Positions 1-7,591 of a stretch of 8,950 bases of DNA are shown piece after piece. The position numbers and the translations under genes were made by a program. The DNA comes from Flavobacterium sp. Lineage in GTDB: Bacteria; Bacteroidota; Bacteroidia; Flavobacteriales; Flavobacteriaceae. Below the pieces are notes generated by a model, which was not told where the DNA came from, searched no databases, and saw only the letters and a program-made list of their open reading frames with translations. How positions within the stretch are numbered: the stretch's first letter is position 1; each line of letters opens with the position of its first letter. The stretch covers positions 1 through 8,950 of the forward strand of contig JAGORP010000090.1 of NCBI GenBank assembly GCA_018062725.1, written 5' to 3'.

Positions 1-739
1 ATTTATTACTTTTACCATCTTTTTGGTAGATGTCTAAAACCGAAGAGGCTCTTCCTCCAAATTTAGCAGGAATACCACCTTTGTATAATTTTAAATCTTT
101 TATAGCATCTGGATTAAAAACAGAAAAGAAGCCAAACACATGAGAAGAATTATAGACTGTGGCTTCATCTAGCAAGACCAAATTTTGATCGGCACCACCA
201 CCACGAACATTAAATCCTGATTGTCCTTCACCCGCATTAGTAACGCCTGGTAAGAATAAAAGCGATTTGATAATGTCGACCTCCCCTAATACTACCGGCA
301 TTTGCTTAATGGTTGAAATGCTAAGTTTGTTTACACTCATTTCCGGTTTTCGAATGTTGGCCTTGGTTTTCGTATCGCTCACAACAATTTCTTGTAATTC
401 TTGGCTAGATTCTGAAAGTTTGAAATTGATTTTGATGTTTTCGGTTAAGGTAATTTTTTCCTCTTTTGAAGTATAACCAACATAACTAACAATAATGGTA
501 TAGTTTCCATTAGGTAAAGTAACCGAATAAAATCCATATTCATTGGTAGAAAGAAATACATTTAATTCTTCAATTTTTACGGAAACACCGATTAATGTTT
601 CATTGGTTTTTACATCTGAAATGATGCCGCTAATGGTGTGTTTTTGTTTTACAGATTCACTAGTATTCGTGTCTTGAGCGGAAAGTAGTGTTGTAAAGAA
701 CAAAATAAAACAAAGTAGAATGGACTTATAATGAGACAT
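1..739 (-). CDS. TonB-dependent outer-membrane receptor, N-terminal part (3' end outside window)
   Basis: Reading leftward from the ATG at 737-739, 246 codons stay open to the window edge. Residues 1-22 form a signal peptide: Lys5, a hydrophobic core (ILLCFILFFTTLLS), then SAQ-D as the likely cleavage site. Residues 35-120 match a carboxypeptidase-regulatory-like beta-sandwich (TISGIISD, NEYGFYSVTLPNGNYTIIVSYVGY, ending LQEIVVSD), typical of Bacteroidota receptors. Residues 135-240 are the TonB plug, with LPGVTNAGEGQSGFNVRGGG (164-182 region), DQNLVLLDEATVYN and GGIPAKFGGRASSVLDI. The beta-barrel lies beyond the window. Proteins of this family import a ligand across the outer membrane using TonB-ExbBD energy; the ligand cannot be told from this part. 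No SusD-like lipoprotein or anti-sigma gene lies on the upstream side; the downstream side is not visible. Family call is secure; full length (commonly about 800 residues) is inferred. Confidence 0.93.
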   Translation of the reverse strand, partial: MSHYKSILLCFILFFTTLLSAQDTNTSESVKQKHTISGIISDVKTNETLIGVSVKIEELNVFLSTNEYGFYSVTLPNGNYTIIVSYVGYTSKEEKITLTENIKINFKLSESSQELQEIVVSDTKTKANIRKPEMSVNKLSISTIKQMPVVLGEVDIIKSLLFLPGVTNAGEGQSGFNVRGGGADQNLVLLDEATVYNSSHVFGFFSVFNPDAIKDLKLYKGGIPAKFGGRASSVLDIYQKDGKSNK

Positions 740-757
740 ACTGTAAAATTTGTATTG

Positions 758-785
758 CAAATATCGGAATTATCGCACGAAACAA
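758..785 (-). promoter_or_regulatory. Promoter of the TonB-dependent receptor
   Basis: On the minus strand a -7 element GATATTTG (765-758) matches Bacteroidota TAnnTTTG in seven... of its six fixed bases only the first T is missing. A TTG -33 element (785-783) lies 17 bases upstream, the usual spacing. The ATG is 18 bases downstream of the -7 element, so the leader would be only about a dozen bases. The promoter sits beyond the isocitrate dehydrogenase terminator, which argues for independent transcription of the receptor. Confidence 0.6.
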
Positions 786-807
786 TTGTTAAGATTGGGT
801 TAATAAG

Positions 808-831
808 AAAGGCGACCAATTGGCCGCCTTT
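808..831 (-). terminator. Intrinsic terminator of isocitrate dehydrogenase gene
   Basis: An inverted repeat AAAGGCG-N-CC / AATT loop / GG-N-CGCCTTT begins about 19 bases after the icd stop. In the minus-strand transcript the one odd pair is a G-U wobble, so the 10-bp stem is continuous. On the plus strand the same position is an A-C mismatch. The minus-strand sequence continues TTTCTTATTAA. The asymmetry supports a minus-strand terminator. Confidence 0.75.
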
Positions 832-849
832 GTATTGAAATTTGAAGTA

Positions 850-3072
<2,223 letters not shown>

Positions 3073-3098
3073 TTATTTAGGTTTGAAAAATTGAGTCA

Positions 3099-3106
3099 CA
3101 AATATA
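3099..3106 (-). promoter_or_regulatory. Promoter -7 element of icd
   Basis: TATATTTG on the minus strand is a perfect TAnnTTTG match, 29 bases upstream of the icd ATG, giving a leader of roughly 25 bases. No clear TTG sits 17-20 bases upstream; only a T-rich stretch (ATCATTTTC) is present, so the -33 element is weak. Confidence 0.6.
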
Positions 3107-3165
3107 AGAAATTTACCCTGAAAATGATAATGAAAAAAGCTTGAGATATAACTAATTATCGATTT

Positions 3166-3176
3166 GTAAATTTTAC
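3166..3176. promoter_or_regulatory. Possible operator: short palindrome in the icd-umuC intergenic region
   Basis: GTAAA-T-TTTAC is a perfect 5+5 inverted repeat around a central T. It lies 53 bases upstream of the umuC -7 element and 60 bases beyond the icd -7 element. It is the clearest short palindrome in the 171-base divergent intergenic region. It does not match the gammaproteobacterial (CTG-N10-CAG) or Bacillus (GAAC-N4-GTTC) LexA boxes. In AT-rich DNA such a repeat can arise by chance, so an operator role is only a suggestion. Confidence 0.2.
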
Positions 3177-3228
3177 CTAGTCACAATTATGAAATGCAAA
3201 ATTTGAAGGGGTTAAATTTAATATTTTG

Positions 3229-3236
3229 TATTTTTG
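3229..3236 (+). promoter_or_regulatory. Promoter -7 element of umuC-umuD, immediately before the ATG
   Basis: TATTTTTG is a perfect TAnnTTTG match ending only 4 bases before the umuC ATG at 3241. If transcription starts 4-7 bases after the element, as usual, the mRNA would be leaderless or nearly so. The nearest TTG (3203-3205) is 23 bases upstream, longer than the usual 17-20. The promoter may therefore be weak or activator-dependent. Confidence 0.5.
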
Positions 3237-3240
3237 TCAC

Positions 3241-4506
3241 ATGTATGCATTAGTCGATTGTAATAATTTTTATGTCTCTTGTGAGCGGTTTTTTCAGCCG
3301 CAATATACGCACAGGCCAGTTGTTGTTTTGTCGAACAACGATGGTTGTGTGATTTCGAGAAGTGAAGAGGCTAAAGCATTGAAAATCCCTATGGGAGCGC
3401 CTGAATTTCAATTCCGTGATTTATTTAAAAAGCACAACGTAAAAGTGTTTTCCTCTAATTATGCTTTGTATGGCGATCTGAGTCAACGCGTTATGGAAGT
3501 TTTGAAAGATTTTACGCCCGATGTTGAAGTATATAGTATTGATGAGGCTTTTTTGAAATTTGACGATTTCTATCCAAAGGATTATACAGCTTCTGGGGTA
3601 GCAATTAAAAAGAAAGTGCAAAAATGGGTAGGTATCCCGGTATGTGTTGGTTTTGCTAACACTAAAGTGCTTTCCAAAATTGCGAATCGAATCGCTAAAA
3701 AGTTCAAAGAACGGACTAATGGGGTGTATGTTATAGATTCGGAAGAAAAAAGGATAAAAGCATTGAAATGGACAAAAATTGAAGACGTTTGGGGAATAGG
3801 AAGGAGCCTTTCTAAGAAATTAACGGCATTAGGTGTTTTGACGGCTCTTGATTTTGTGCAGCCCCAATATGAGAATGTTATTAAGAAATTAATGGGAGTT
3901 GTGGGTGATCGTTTGCGTTTGGAGCTGTTAGGAATTTCTGTATTGGAATTGGAGTTTTTGTCGGAAGCAAAAAAAAATATCGCCATAACCAGATCGTTTG
4001 AACGTCCCATTGTTGCTTTTTCGGAGCTAAAAGAACGTATCTCTACTTTTGCCACCATTGCTTCTGAGAAATTGCGAAAACAAAAATCATGTTGTTATGG
4101 GATTTCAGTTTTTTTATTGCGAAAATGTAGTATTGAAGAAAGGCGAAAATCATATTTTACAGTGTATAAAACCATTCCTTTTGCCTCGCAATCGGCCTTA
4201 ACATTAAGTCAGAAGGCTATTGAAGTTATGGAAGAAATTTTCACAGAGGGTGAATCTTACACGAAAGCTGGGGTTATTTTGACGATGATCGTGCCGCAAA
4301 ATCAGAAGCAGTTTGATTTGTTTGAAGAGGAAAATCCGAAGCACGAAAAGTTGATGAAAGTAATGGATACCATACGTTTAAAAATGGGTGACAGGAAACT
4401 TAAAATTGCCAATCAAGATATGAATAGGACTTGGAAAATGAAACAAAATCATTTGTCTAATCGCTATACGACTCGAATTGATGAAATGCTGATTCTGAAA
4501 TGCTAA
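3241..4506 (+). CDS. umuC: UmuC, Y-family DNA polymerase V catalytic subunit
   Basis: A 421-residue translesion DNA polymerase, almost the length of E. coli UmuC (422). Catalytic acids are Asp6 (MYALVDCNNFY) and Asp101-Glu102 (EVYSIDEAF). Tyr11 holds the steric-gate position that excludes ribonucleotides. SNNDGCVISRSEEAK (31-45) is the family's fingers signature. VGFANTKVLSKIANRIAKK (136-154) and EDVWGIGRSLSKKL (181-194) are the palm/helix-hairpin-helix region. QFDLF (357-361) is a beta-clamp-binding motif at the same place as QLNLF in E. coli UmuC, and the C-terminus LSNRYTTR is characteristic of UmuC. I chose ATG 3241 because the family begins M(Y/F)AL.D; an in-frame TTG at 3226 lies upstream of the -7 box. 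It should work with the product of the overlapping next gene, bypassing lesions after DNA damage at the cost of mutations. Confidence 0.96.
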   Translation: MYALVDCNNFYVSCERFFQPQYTHRPVVVLSNNDGCVISRSEEAKALKIPMGAPEFQFRDLFKKHNVKVFSSNYALYGDLSQRVMEVLKDFTPDVEVYSIDEAFLKFDDFYPKDYTASGVAIKKKVQKWVGIPVCVGFANTKVLSKIANRIAKKFKERTNGVYVIDSEEKRIKALKWTKIEDVWGIGRSLSKKLTALGVLTALDFVQPQYENVIKKLMGVVGDRLRLELLGISVLELEFLSEAKKNIAITRSFERPIVAFSELKERISTFATIASEKLRKQKSCCYGISVFLLRKCSIEERRKSYFTVYKTIPFASQSALTLSQKAIEVMEEIFTEGESYTKAGVILTMIVPQNQKQFDLFEEENPKHEKLMKVMDTIRLKMGDRKLKIANQDMNRTWKMKQNHLSNRYTTRIDEMLILKC

Positions 4507-4934
4507 AATCAAAAAAAATAACGTTTTTCTTTCCGGACACTGAAAGTGGTTTGGAAGTGCCTTTCATCGAGGCTGGAATTAAGGCAGGTTTTCCTTCTCC
4601 TGCAGCCGATTTTGATGAAGTCCGTATCAGTTTGGATCAAATTGTAGTAAAAAATAAATCGGCCACTTTTTATGCTAAAGCTAGTGGAAATTCCATGATT
4701 GGAGCAGGGATAGCTGATGGTGATGTTTTGGTTATTGATAGGAGTTTGGAGCCGACAGACAATAAAATTGCGGTTTGTTTTATCGATGGGGATTTTACGG
4801 TAAAACGGATTAAAATTGAAAAAAATAGTGTCTCCCTTGTTCCTGAAAATGAAGCATTTGAGGTTATAACGATTACAGAAGAAAACGAATTGATTATTTG
4901 GGGAATTGTAACGTATGTGTTGAAAAAAATATAA
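4500..4934 (+). CDS. umuD: UmuD, self-cleaving S24 peptidase subunit of DNA polymerase V
   Basis: A 144-residue LexA-like (S24) protein. GFPSPAADFDE (30-40) is nearly identical to E. coli UmuD just after its cleavage bond. The scissile pair would be Ala29-Gly30, where E. coli UmuD has Cys24-Gly25. The nucleophile is Ser65 (KASGNSMIGAGIADGD) and the general base is Lys102 (GDFTVKRI), both +5 from E. coli Ser60 and Lys97. There is no DNA-binding domain. In the known system RecA filaments trigger self-cleavage, and a UmuD' dimer joins UmuC as Pol V. Its ATG overlaps the umuC stop by 7 bases, implying translational coupling. The order (umuC first) is opposite to E. coli umuDC. The segment before the cleavage site is 5 residues longer than in E. 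coli. Confidence 0.95.
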   Translation: MLKSKKITFFFPDTESGLEVPFIEAGIKAGFPSPAADFDEVRISLDQIVVKNKSATFYAKASGNSMIGAGIADGDVLVIDRSLEPTDNKIAVCFIDGDFTVKRIKIEKNSVSLVPENEAFEVITITEENELIIWGIVTYVLKKI

Positions 4935-4940
4935 AAAAAA

Positions 4941-4966
4941 GTCCCGAGAATATCGGGACCATTTTT
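4941..4966. terminator. Bidirectional terminator between umuD and rplS
   Basis: GTCCCGA-GAATA-TCGGGAC is a perfect 7-bp GC-rich stem (4941-4959). The minus-strand reading continues into eight T residues and the plus-strand reading into CATTTTT. It lies 6 bases after the umuD stop and 27 bases beyond the rplS stop, so it can serve both convergent genes; the rplS direction has the better T tract. Confidence 0.9.
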
Positions 4967-4985
4967 ATAAACTTCAGAAAGTGAA

Positions 4986-5336
4986 TTATCTTCTTCTTTC
5001 TTTAATTTTTGCTTTTTTACCAGTAAGATCTCTGAAGTAGTAGATACGAGCTCTACGAACTTTACCTCTTTGGTTCAATTCAATTTTTTGTAAAGCTGGC
5101 ATGTTCACAGGGAAAATACGCTCTACACCAACAGCACCTGACATTTTACGGATTGTAAAAGTTTCAGTAGCTCCAGTTCCTCTTCTTTGGATTACAACTC
5201 CTTTGAAAAACTGAGTTCTTGTTTTTTCACCCTCTTTAATTTCGTAGTATACAGTGATAGTATCACCAGCTCCGAATGCAGGGAAATCTTTTCTAGCAGA
5301 TAATTCGTTGTTTACGAAATCTAATAAATTTGCCAT
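4986..5336 (-). CDS. rplS: 50S ribosomal protein L19
   Basis: A 116-residue ribosomal protein that sits at the 30S-50S interface (bridge region) of the large subunit. Family marks are [19 protein letters not shown] (23-41), [14 protein letters not shown] (45-58), [20 protein letters not shown] (64-83) and [20 protein letters not shown] near the C-terminus. The start [12 protein letters not shown] (ATG at 5334-5336) fits the family. A further in-frame ATG 36 bases upstream would add [12 protein letters not shown], which L19 proteins lack. It lies 147 bases downstream of trmD on the same strand, a common bacterial pairing, but here with a separate promoter and leader. Confidence 0.97.
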   Translation of the reverse strand: MANLLDFVNNELSARKDFPAFGAGDTITVYYEIKEGEKTRTQFFKGVVIQRRGTGATETFTIRKMSGAVGVERIFPVNMPALQKIELNQRGKVRRARIYYFRDLTGKKAKIKERRR

Positions 5337-5408
5337 TTTTATAAAAATTATGGTTTTAAATCTAAGCAACATTCACGGTTTTCGCCAGAGGTTGGTTAAA
5401 TGTGGGGG

Positions 5409-5438
5409 CAAAATTACAAAATAAATAGTAATTAACAA
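5409..5438 (-). promoter_or_regulatory. Promoter of rplS
   Basis: A perfect -7 element TAATTTTG (5416-5409, minus strand) lies 19 bases downstream of a TTG -33 element (5438-5436). It is the best-spaced promoter in the window. Transcription would start near 5403, leaving a leader of about 65 nt before the ATG at 5336. The leader begins with a GCCCCCAC stretch and contains CAACCTCTGGCGAAAACCG. No strong hairpin was found by eye, though ACATT and AATGT within it could pair weakly. Confidence 0.8.
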
Positions 5439-5454
5439 TTAAAAATTGATAATT
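5430..5454. repeat. AT-rich inverted repeat overlapping the rplS -33 element
   Basis: AATTA-A-CAATT / AAA / AATTG-A-TAATT forms a 10-bp stem with one mismatch and a 3-base loop. It lies between the trmD stop and the rplS -7 element and covers the TTG -33 box. It contains almost no GC, so it would be a weak terminator for trmD. An operator role, or chance in AT-rich DNA, is equally possible. Confidence 0.4.
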
Positions 5455-5483
5455 TTTTAATATTTCAAATACCTCATTATCAG

Positions 5484-6164
5484 TTATTCATTGTCAAGCA
5501 AATCAGGTCTTCTATTTTTGGTATGTTCATACGCCATGTCTTCTCGCCATTTTTCAATTTTGGCAAAATGTCCACTTAACAAAACCTCAGGAACTTTCCA
5601 TCCTTTATATTCGGCAGGGCGCGTGTAAATAGGGGGAGAAAGTAAGTTGTCTTGAAAACTATCGGTCAACGCTGAGGTTTCATCACTTAAAACTCCAGGA
5701 ATCAATCTAATGAGTGCATCTGAAAGGACTAAAGCACCTAATTCTCCGCCTGAAAGCACATAATCTCCAATAGAAATTTCCTTGGTTATAAAATGATCTC
5801 GTACTCTTTGATCTACTCCTTTATAATGACCACACAAAATGATAATGTTTTGGTACATCGACATTTTATTCGCCATTTGTTGATTTAAGGTTTCGCCATC
5901 GGGAGTCATATAGATGATTTCATCATACTCGCGTTCCGATTTTAATTTCGTAATACAATCGTCAATAGGTTGCACACTCATGACCATTCCTGCTCCACCG
6001 CCAAACTGATAATCATCCACACTTTTTTGCTTGTTAGTGGTGTAATCACGTAGGTTGTGGAAATGAACTTCTACCAAGCCTTTGTCTATAGCTCGCTTCA
6101 TAATCGAGGCTTCAAACGGACTTCTTAATAATTCAGGTAAAACGGTAATAATATCAATGCGCAT
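5484..6164 (-). CDS. trmD: tRNA (guanine37-N1)-methyltransferase TrmD
   Basis: A 226-residue SPOUT (trefoil-knot) methyltransferase that uses SAM to make m1G37 in tRNAs and so prevents +1 frameshifting. Visible marks are [13 protein letters not shown] (1-13), [12 protein letters not shown] (51-62), TPDGETLNQ (87-95), the knot loops [10 protein letters not shown] (111-120) and [12 protein letters not shown] (131-142), IRLIPGVL (152-159), TDSF (167-170) and [21 protein letters not shown] (180-200). Arg153 and Asp168 correspond to the catalytic Arg154 and Asp169 of the Haemophilus enzyme. Position 115 is Lys where the enterobacterial protein has Glu in GRYEG. I believe Lys is usual in Bacteroidota. 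The rpsP and rimM genes that often accompany trmD-rplS are absent, and the region upstream of trmD holds a repeat array instead. Confidence 0.97.
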   Translation of the reverse strand: MRIDIITVLPELLRSPFEASIMKRAIDKGLVEVHFHNLRDYTTNKQKSVDDYQFGGGAGMVMSVQPIDDCITKLKSEREYDEIIYMTPDGETLNQQMANKMSMYQNIIILCGHYKGVDQRVRDHFITKEISIGDYVLSGGELGALVLSDALIRLIPGVLSDETSALTDSFQDNLLSPPIYTRPAEYKGWKVPEVLLSGHFAKIEKWREDMAYEHTKNRRPDLLDNE

Positions 6165-6183
6165 TTTTAAAATTTTATGGATG

Positions 6184-6191
6184 CAAAGATA
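6184..6191 (-). promoter_or_regulatory. Promoter -7 element of trmD
   Basis: TATCTTTG on the minus strand matches TAnnTTTG perfectly, 19 bases upstream of the trmD ATG. No TTG lies at the -33 distance. The -33 region falls in the pyrimidine-rich (minus-strand) edge of the heptad array (CTCTTTTTCTCTTATCCC), so the array directly abuts or forms the upstream promoter DNA. Confidence 0.6.
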
Positions 6192-6197
6192 CGTGTT

Positions 6198-6304
6198 TTA
6201 GGGATAAGAGAAAAAGAGAAAAGAGAAAAGAGGAAAGAGGAAAGAGGAAAGAGGAAAGAGGAAAGAGGAAAGGAATGAGTTAATAAGAGATAAGGGATAA
6301 GAGA
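6198..6304. repeat. Degenerate 7-base tandem array (AAAGAGG/TAAGRGA type) with a 70-base purine run
   Basis: Read on the plus strand in 7-base steps: TTAGGGA, TAAGAGA, one extra A, AAAGAGA twice (6213-6226), AAAGAGG six times without error (6227-6268), AAAGGAA, TGAGTTA, one extra A, then TAAGAGA, TAAGGGA, TAAGAGA (6284-6304). Bases 6206-6275 are all purines. The 13-mer GGGATAAGAGAAA occurs at both edges (6201-6213 and 6294-6306) as a direct repeat. The array has no coding potential and lies between the trmD promoter and the DUF1569 gene. Tandem identity of the central copies suggests recent slippage expansion from an older, diverged heptad array. Function unknown. Confidence 0.9.
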
Positions 6305-6326
6305 AATTACATTTTACTTATCCCTT
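6292..6326 (-). terminator. Long hairpin after the DUF1569 gene, probable terminator
   Basis: AAGGGATAAG (6292-6301) and CTTATCCCTT (6317-6326) are perfect 10-base inverted repeats around a 15-base loop. AAAT/ATTT inside the loop could add four more pairs. On the minus strand the hairpin starts 17 bases after the DUF1569 stop and is followed by ATCTCTTATTA, T-rich but not a clean T run. The left arm belongs to the heptad array. Terminator function is likely but the tail is imperfect. Confidence 0.55.
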
Positions 6327-6343
6327 GTTACTTTTCACTTACA

Positions 6344-6787
6344 TTATACTCCAAACTGTTTTAAATGATGATCTAAATGTTTCCACATTAAAGTGTCCCA
6401 TTCTTGAGGAGTCATTTTTCCCCAAAAGGGATGGTTCTCTAATTTAATAACTTGGGTGCCGTCTTGAAATTTTCGAGTTTTTTCAATTAGTTCTTGCTTT
6501 GTTTGTTCAAAATCATAACGTTCTTTAAAAATAAATTCTTTTGCGGTAGGGGTATCTTTTTTAAATTCATTGTTTAGAACTGATTTTTTAAACAATCTAC
6601 CCAACCAACCTAGGTAAAACGGCATTTTGATTACTAAATCGCCAAAGACTACATCCATTGTAGCAATCGAATGTTTTAGCATTTGGTCTACTGTCATTTT
6701 TCCCCAAAGTGGAGTAGCAGCTGGGGTTAATTTTTCTATTCTAGAAATTAATTCTTGATTGTCATTGGTGTTGAAAATGCTGGCCAT
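6344..6787 (-). CDS. DUF1569 (DinB-like four-helix) family protein
   Basis: A 147-residue, probably cytoplasmic protein whose ending, FWGKMTPQEWDTLMWKHLDHHLKQFGV, is characteristic of DUF1569, a branch of the DinB/YfiT-like metal-binding helical-bundle superfamily. This superfamily is unrelated to the Y-family polymerase also called DinB. Candidate metal ligands are His39 (QMLKHSIATMD), His137 and His140/His141 (KHLDHH). Some superfamily members are thiol-dependent transferases, but no reaction is established for this branch. xWGKMT occurs twice, at 28-32 (LWGKMTVDQMLKH) and 122-126 (FWGKMTPQEW...KH), each followed by a His-bearing helix, which suggests internal pseudo-symmetry. It is last in a three-gene operon, starting 4 bases after the methyltransferase stop. 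Function unknown. Confidence 0.85.
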   Translation of the reverse strand: MASIFNTNDNQELISRIEKLTPAATPLWGKMTVDQMLKHSIATMDVVFGDLVIKMPFYLGWLGRLFKKSVLNNEFKKDTPTAKEFIFKERYDFEQTKQELIEKTRKFQDGTQVIKLENHPFWGKMTPQEWDTLMWKHLDHHLKQFGV

Positions 6788-6791
6788 ATTT

Positions 6792-7589
6792 TTATTTTTT
6801 AGTGGCTACCAATGAAAAGACCATCGGTATTTTGTTTTGTAAATGTTTGATTCTGAATTTTCCGGGTTCAAATTCTTCAGTTTCGTTGAAACAGTTGTAT
6901 GGAGAATAGTCATATTCGTTGAAAGAATTGATTTCCAATCCGTTGCTAATTAAAGCATTTAATACTTCCGAAGTGGGATGATTCCAAGTAATCGTTTTGG
7001 TTTCTAACGGAGCATTTTTATCGGCATAGGTTCCGGTTTCTTCTTCAACAATGGGTTCTATATTAAAATAACTGTAGAAAACTTCTTTAAAATGATTGTC
7101 AAACATCCAAACTATCGGATGAAATTCGGCAAACACCAATTTGCCATTTGGTTTTAGGAATTTCGAAATAACGTCGGCCCATTTGTCTAAATCGGGTAGC
7201 CAACCAATGGTGCCGTAACTGGTAAATACGATATCAAATTGTTCATTCAAATGATTGGGTAAGTCGTATAAATCACAACAAATAAATTGGGTGTCTAAAT
7301 CTAGTTGTGTGGCAAATTCTCTGGCTTTTTCAATGGCTTTGTCTGATAAATCGACTCCGGTGGCTTTGGCTCCCATTCTTGAAAAGGTCATGGTGTCTTG
7401 ACCAAAATGACACTGTAAATGCAGTATTTTTTTTCCGGAAATATCGCCTAACAGTGGTAATTCGATATCCATTAAAGTCGATTTTCCCTTCAAGAAACTT
7501 TCGTTATCATAAAAATCGGAAGTGACATGGACATCAGTTTTATTATTCCAAGTCTTTTTGTTAATCGCTATGTAGTCGTTTGTTGTCAT
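6792..7589 (-). CDS. Class I SAM-dependent methyltransferase, substrate unknown
   Basis: A 265-residue Rossmann-fold methyltransferase, soluble and without membrane segments. Motif I is ILHLQCHFGQDT (55-66); here HLQCHFGQ replaces the common LDxGCGxG glycine loop but retains the cysteine and a glycine. The acidic SAM-ribose contact is probably Asp80 in GVDLS. FICCDLYDL (102-110) supplies the adenine-binding acidic residue, and FDIVFTSYGTIGWLPD (118-133) is motif IV. LKPNGKLVFAEFHPIVW (145-161) is the strand-5 region, and the C-terminus PMVFSLVATKK is the final strand. An N-terminal helix with NKKTWNNKTDVHV is common in this small-molecule-type subfamily. The gene begins 2 bases after the GNAT stop. 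I cannot name its substrate; a small-molecule methylation is more likely than RNA or protein, by fold type only. Confidence 0.88.
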   Translation of the reverse strand: MTTNDYIAINKKTWNNKTDVHVTSDFYDNESFLKGKSTLMDIELPLLGDISGKKILHLQCHFGQDTMTFSRMGAKATGVDLSDKAIEKAREFATQLDLDTQFICCDLYDLPNHLNEQFDIVFTSYGTIGWLPDLDKWADVISKFLKPNGKLVFAEFHPIVWMFDNHFKEVFYSYFNIEPIVEEETGTYADKNAPLETKTITWNHPTSEVLNALISNGLEINSFNEYDYSPYNCFNETEEFEPGKFRIKHLQNKIPMVFSLVATKK

Positions 7590-7591
7590 AA

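Noticed and set aside
267..476. Plus-strand open frame inside the receptor gene
   Set aside because: It lies antisense within a strongly supported TonB-dependent receptor and its translation has no recognisable family features.
3226..3240. TTG start adding five residues to UmuC
   Set aside because: It would place the start upstream of the -7 promoter element, and the UmuC family begins at M(Y/F)AL.D.
3421..4058. Two minus-strand open frames (3421-3621 and 3582-4058) inside umuC
   Set aside because: Antisense shadows of a complete umuC with catalytic and clamp-binding motifs; no family features of their own.
3241..4934. The umuC-umuD pair as part of a mobile element
   Set aside because: No integrase, transposase, terminal repeat, tRNA target or obvious composition shift is visible, and it sits between core genes.
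5337..5372. ATG adding twelve residues to L19
   Set aside because: The extension [12 protein letters not shown] is unlike any L19 N-terminus; [12 protein letters not shown] is the family start.
6198..6344. Repeat region as a CRISPR array
   Set aside because: Units are 7 bases, contiguous and without spacers; no cas genes are present.
6344..6787. DinB-like protein as DNA polymerase IV
   Set aside because: The DinB/YfiT-like fold shares only a name with polymerase DinB; the 147-residue protein has no Y-family motifs.
7307..7525. Plus-strand open frame inside the methyltransferase gene
   Set aside because: Antisense to the SAM-binding region of the methyltransferase; Trp/Arg/Phe-rich low-quality translation.
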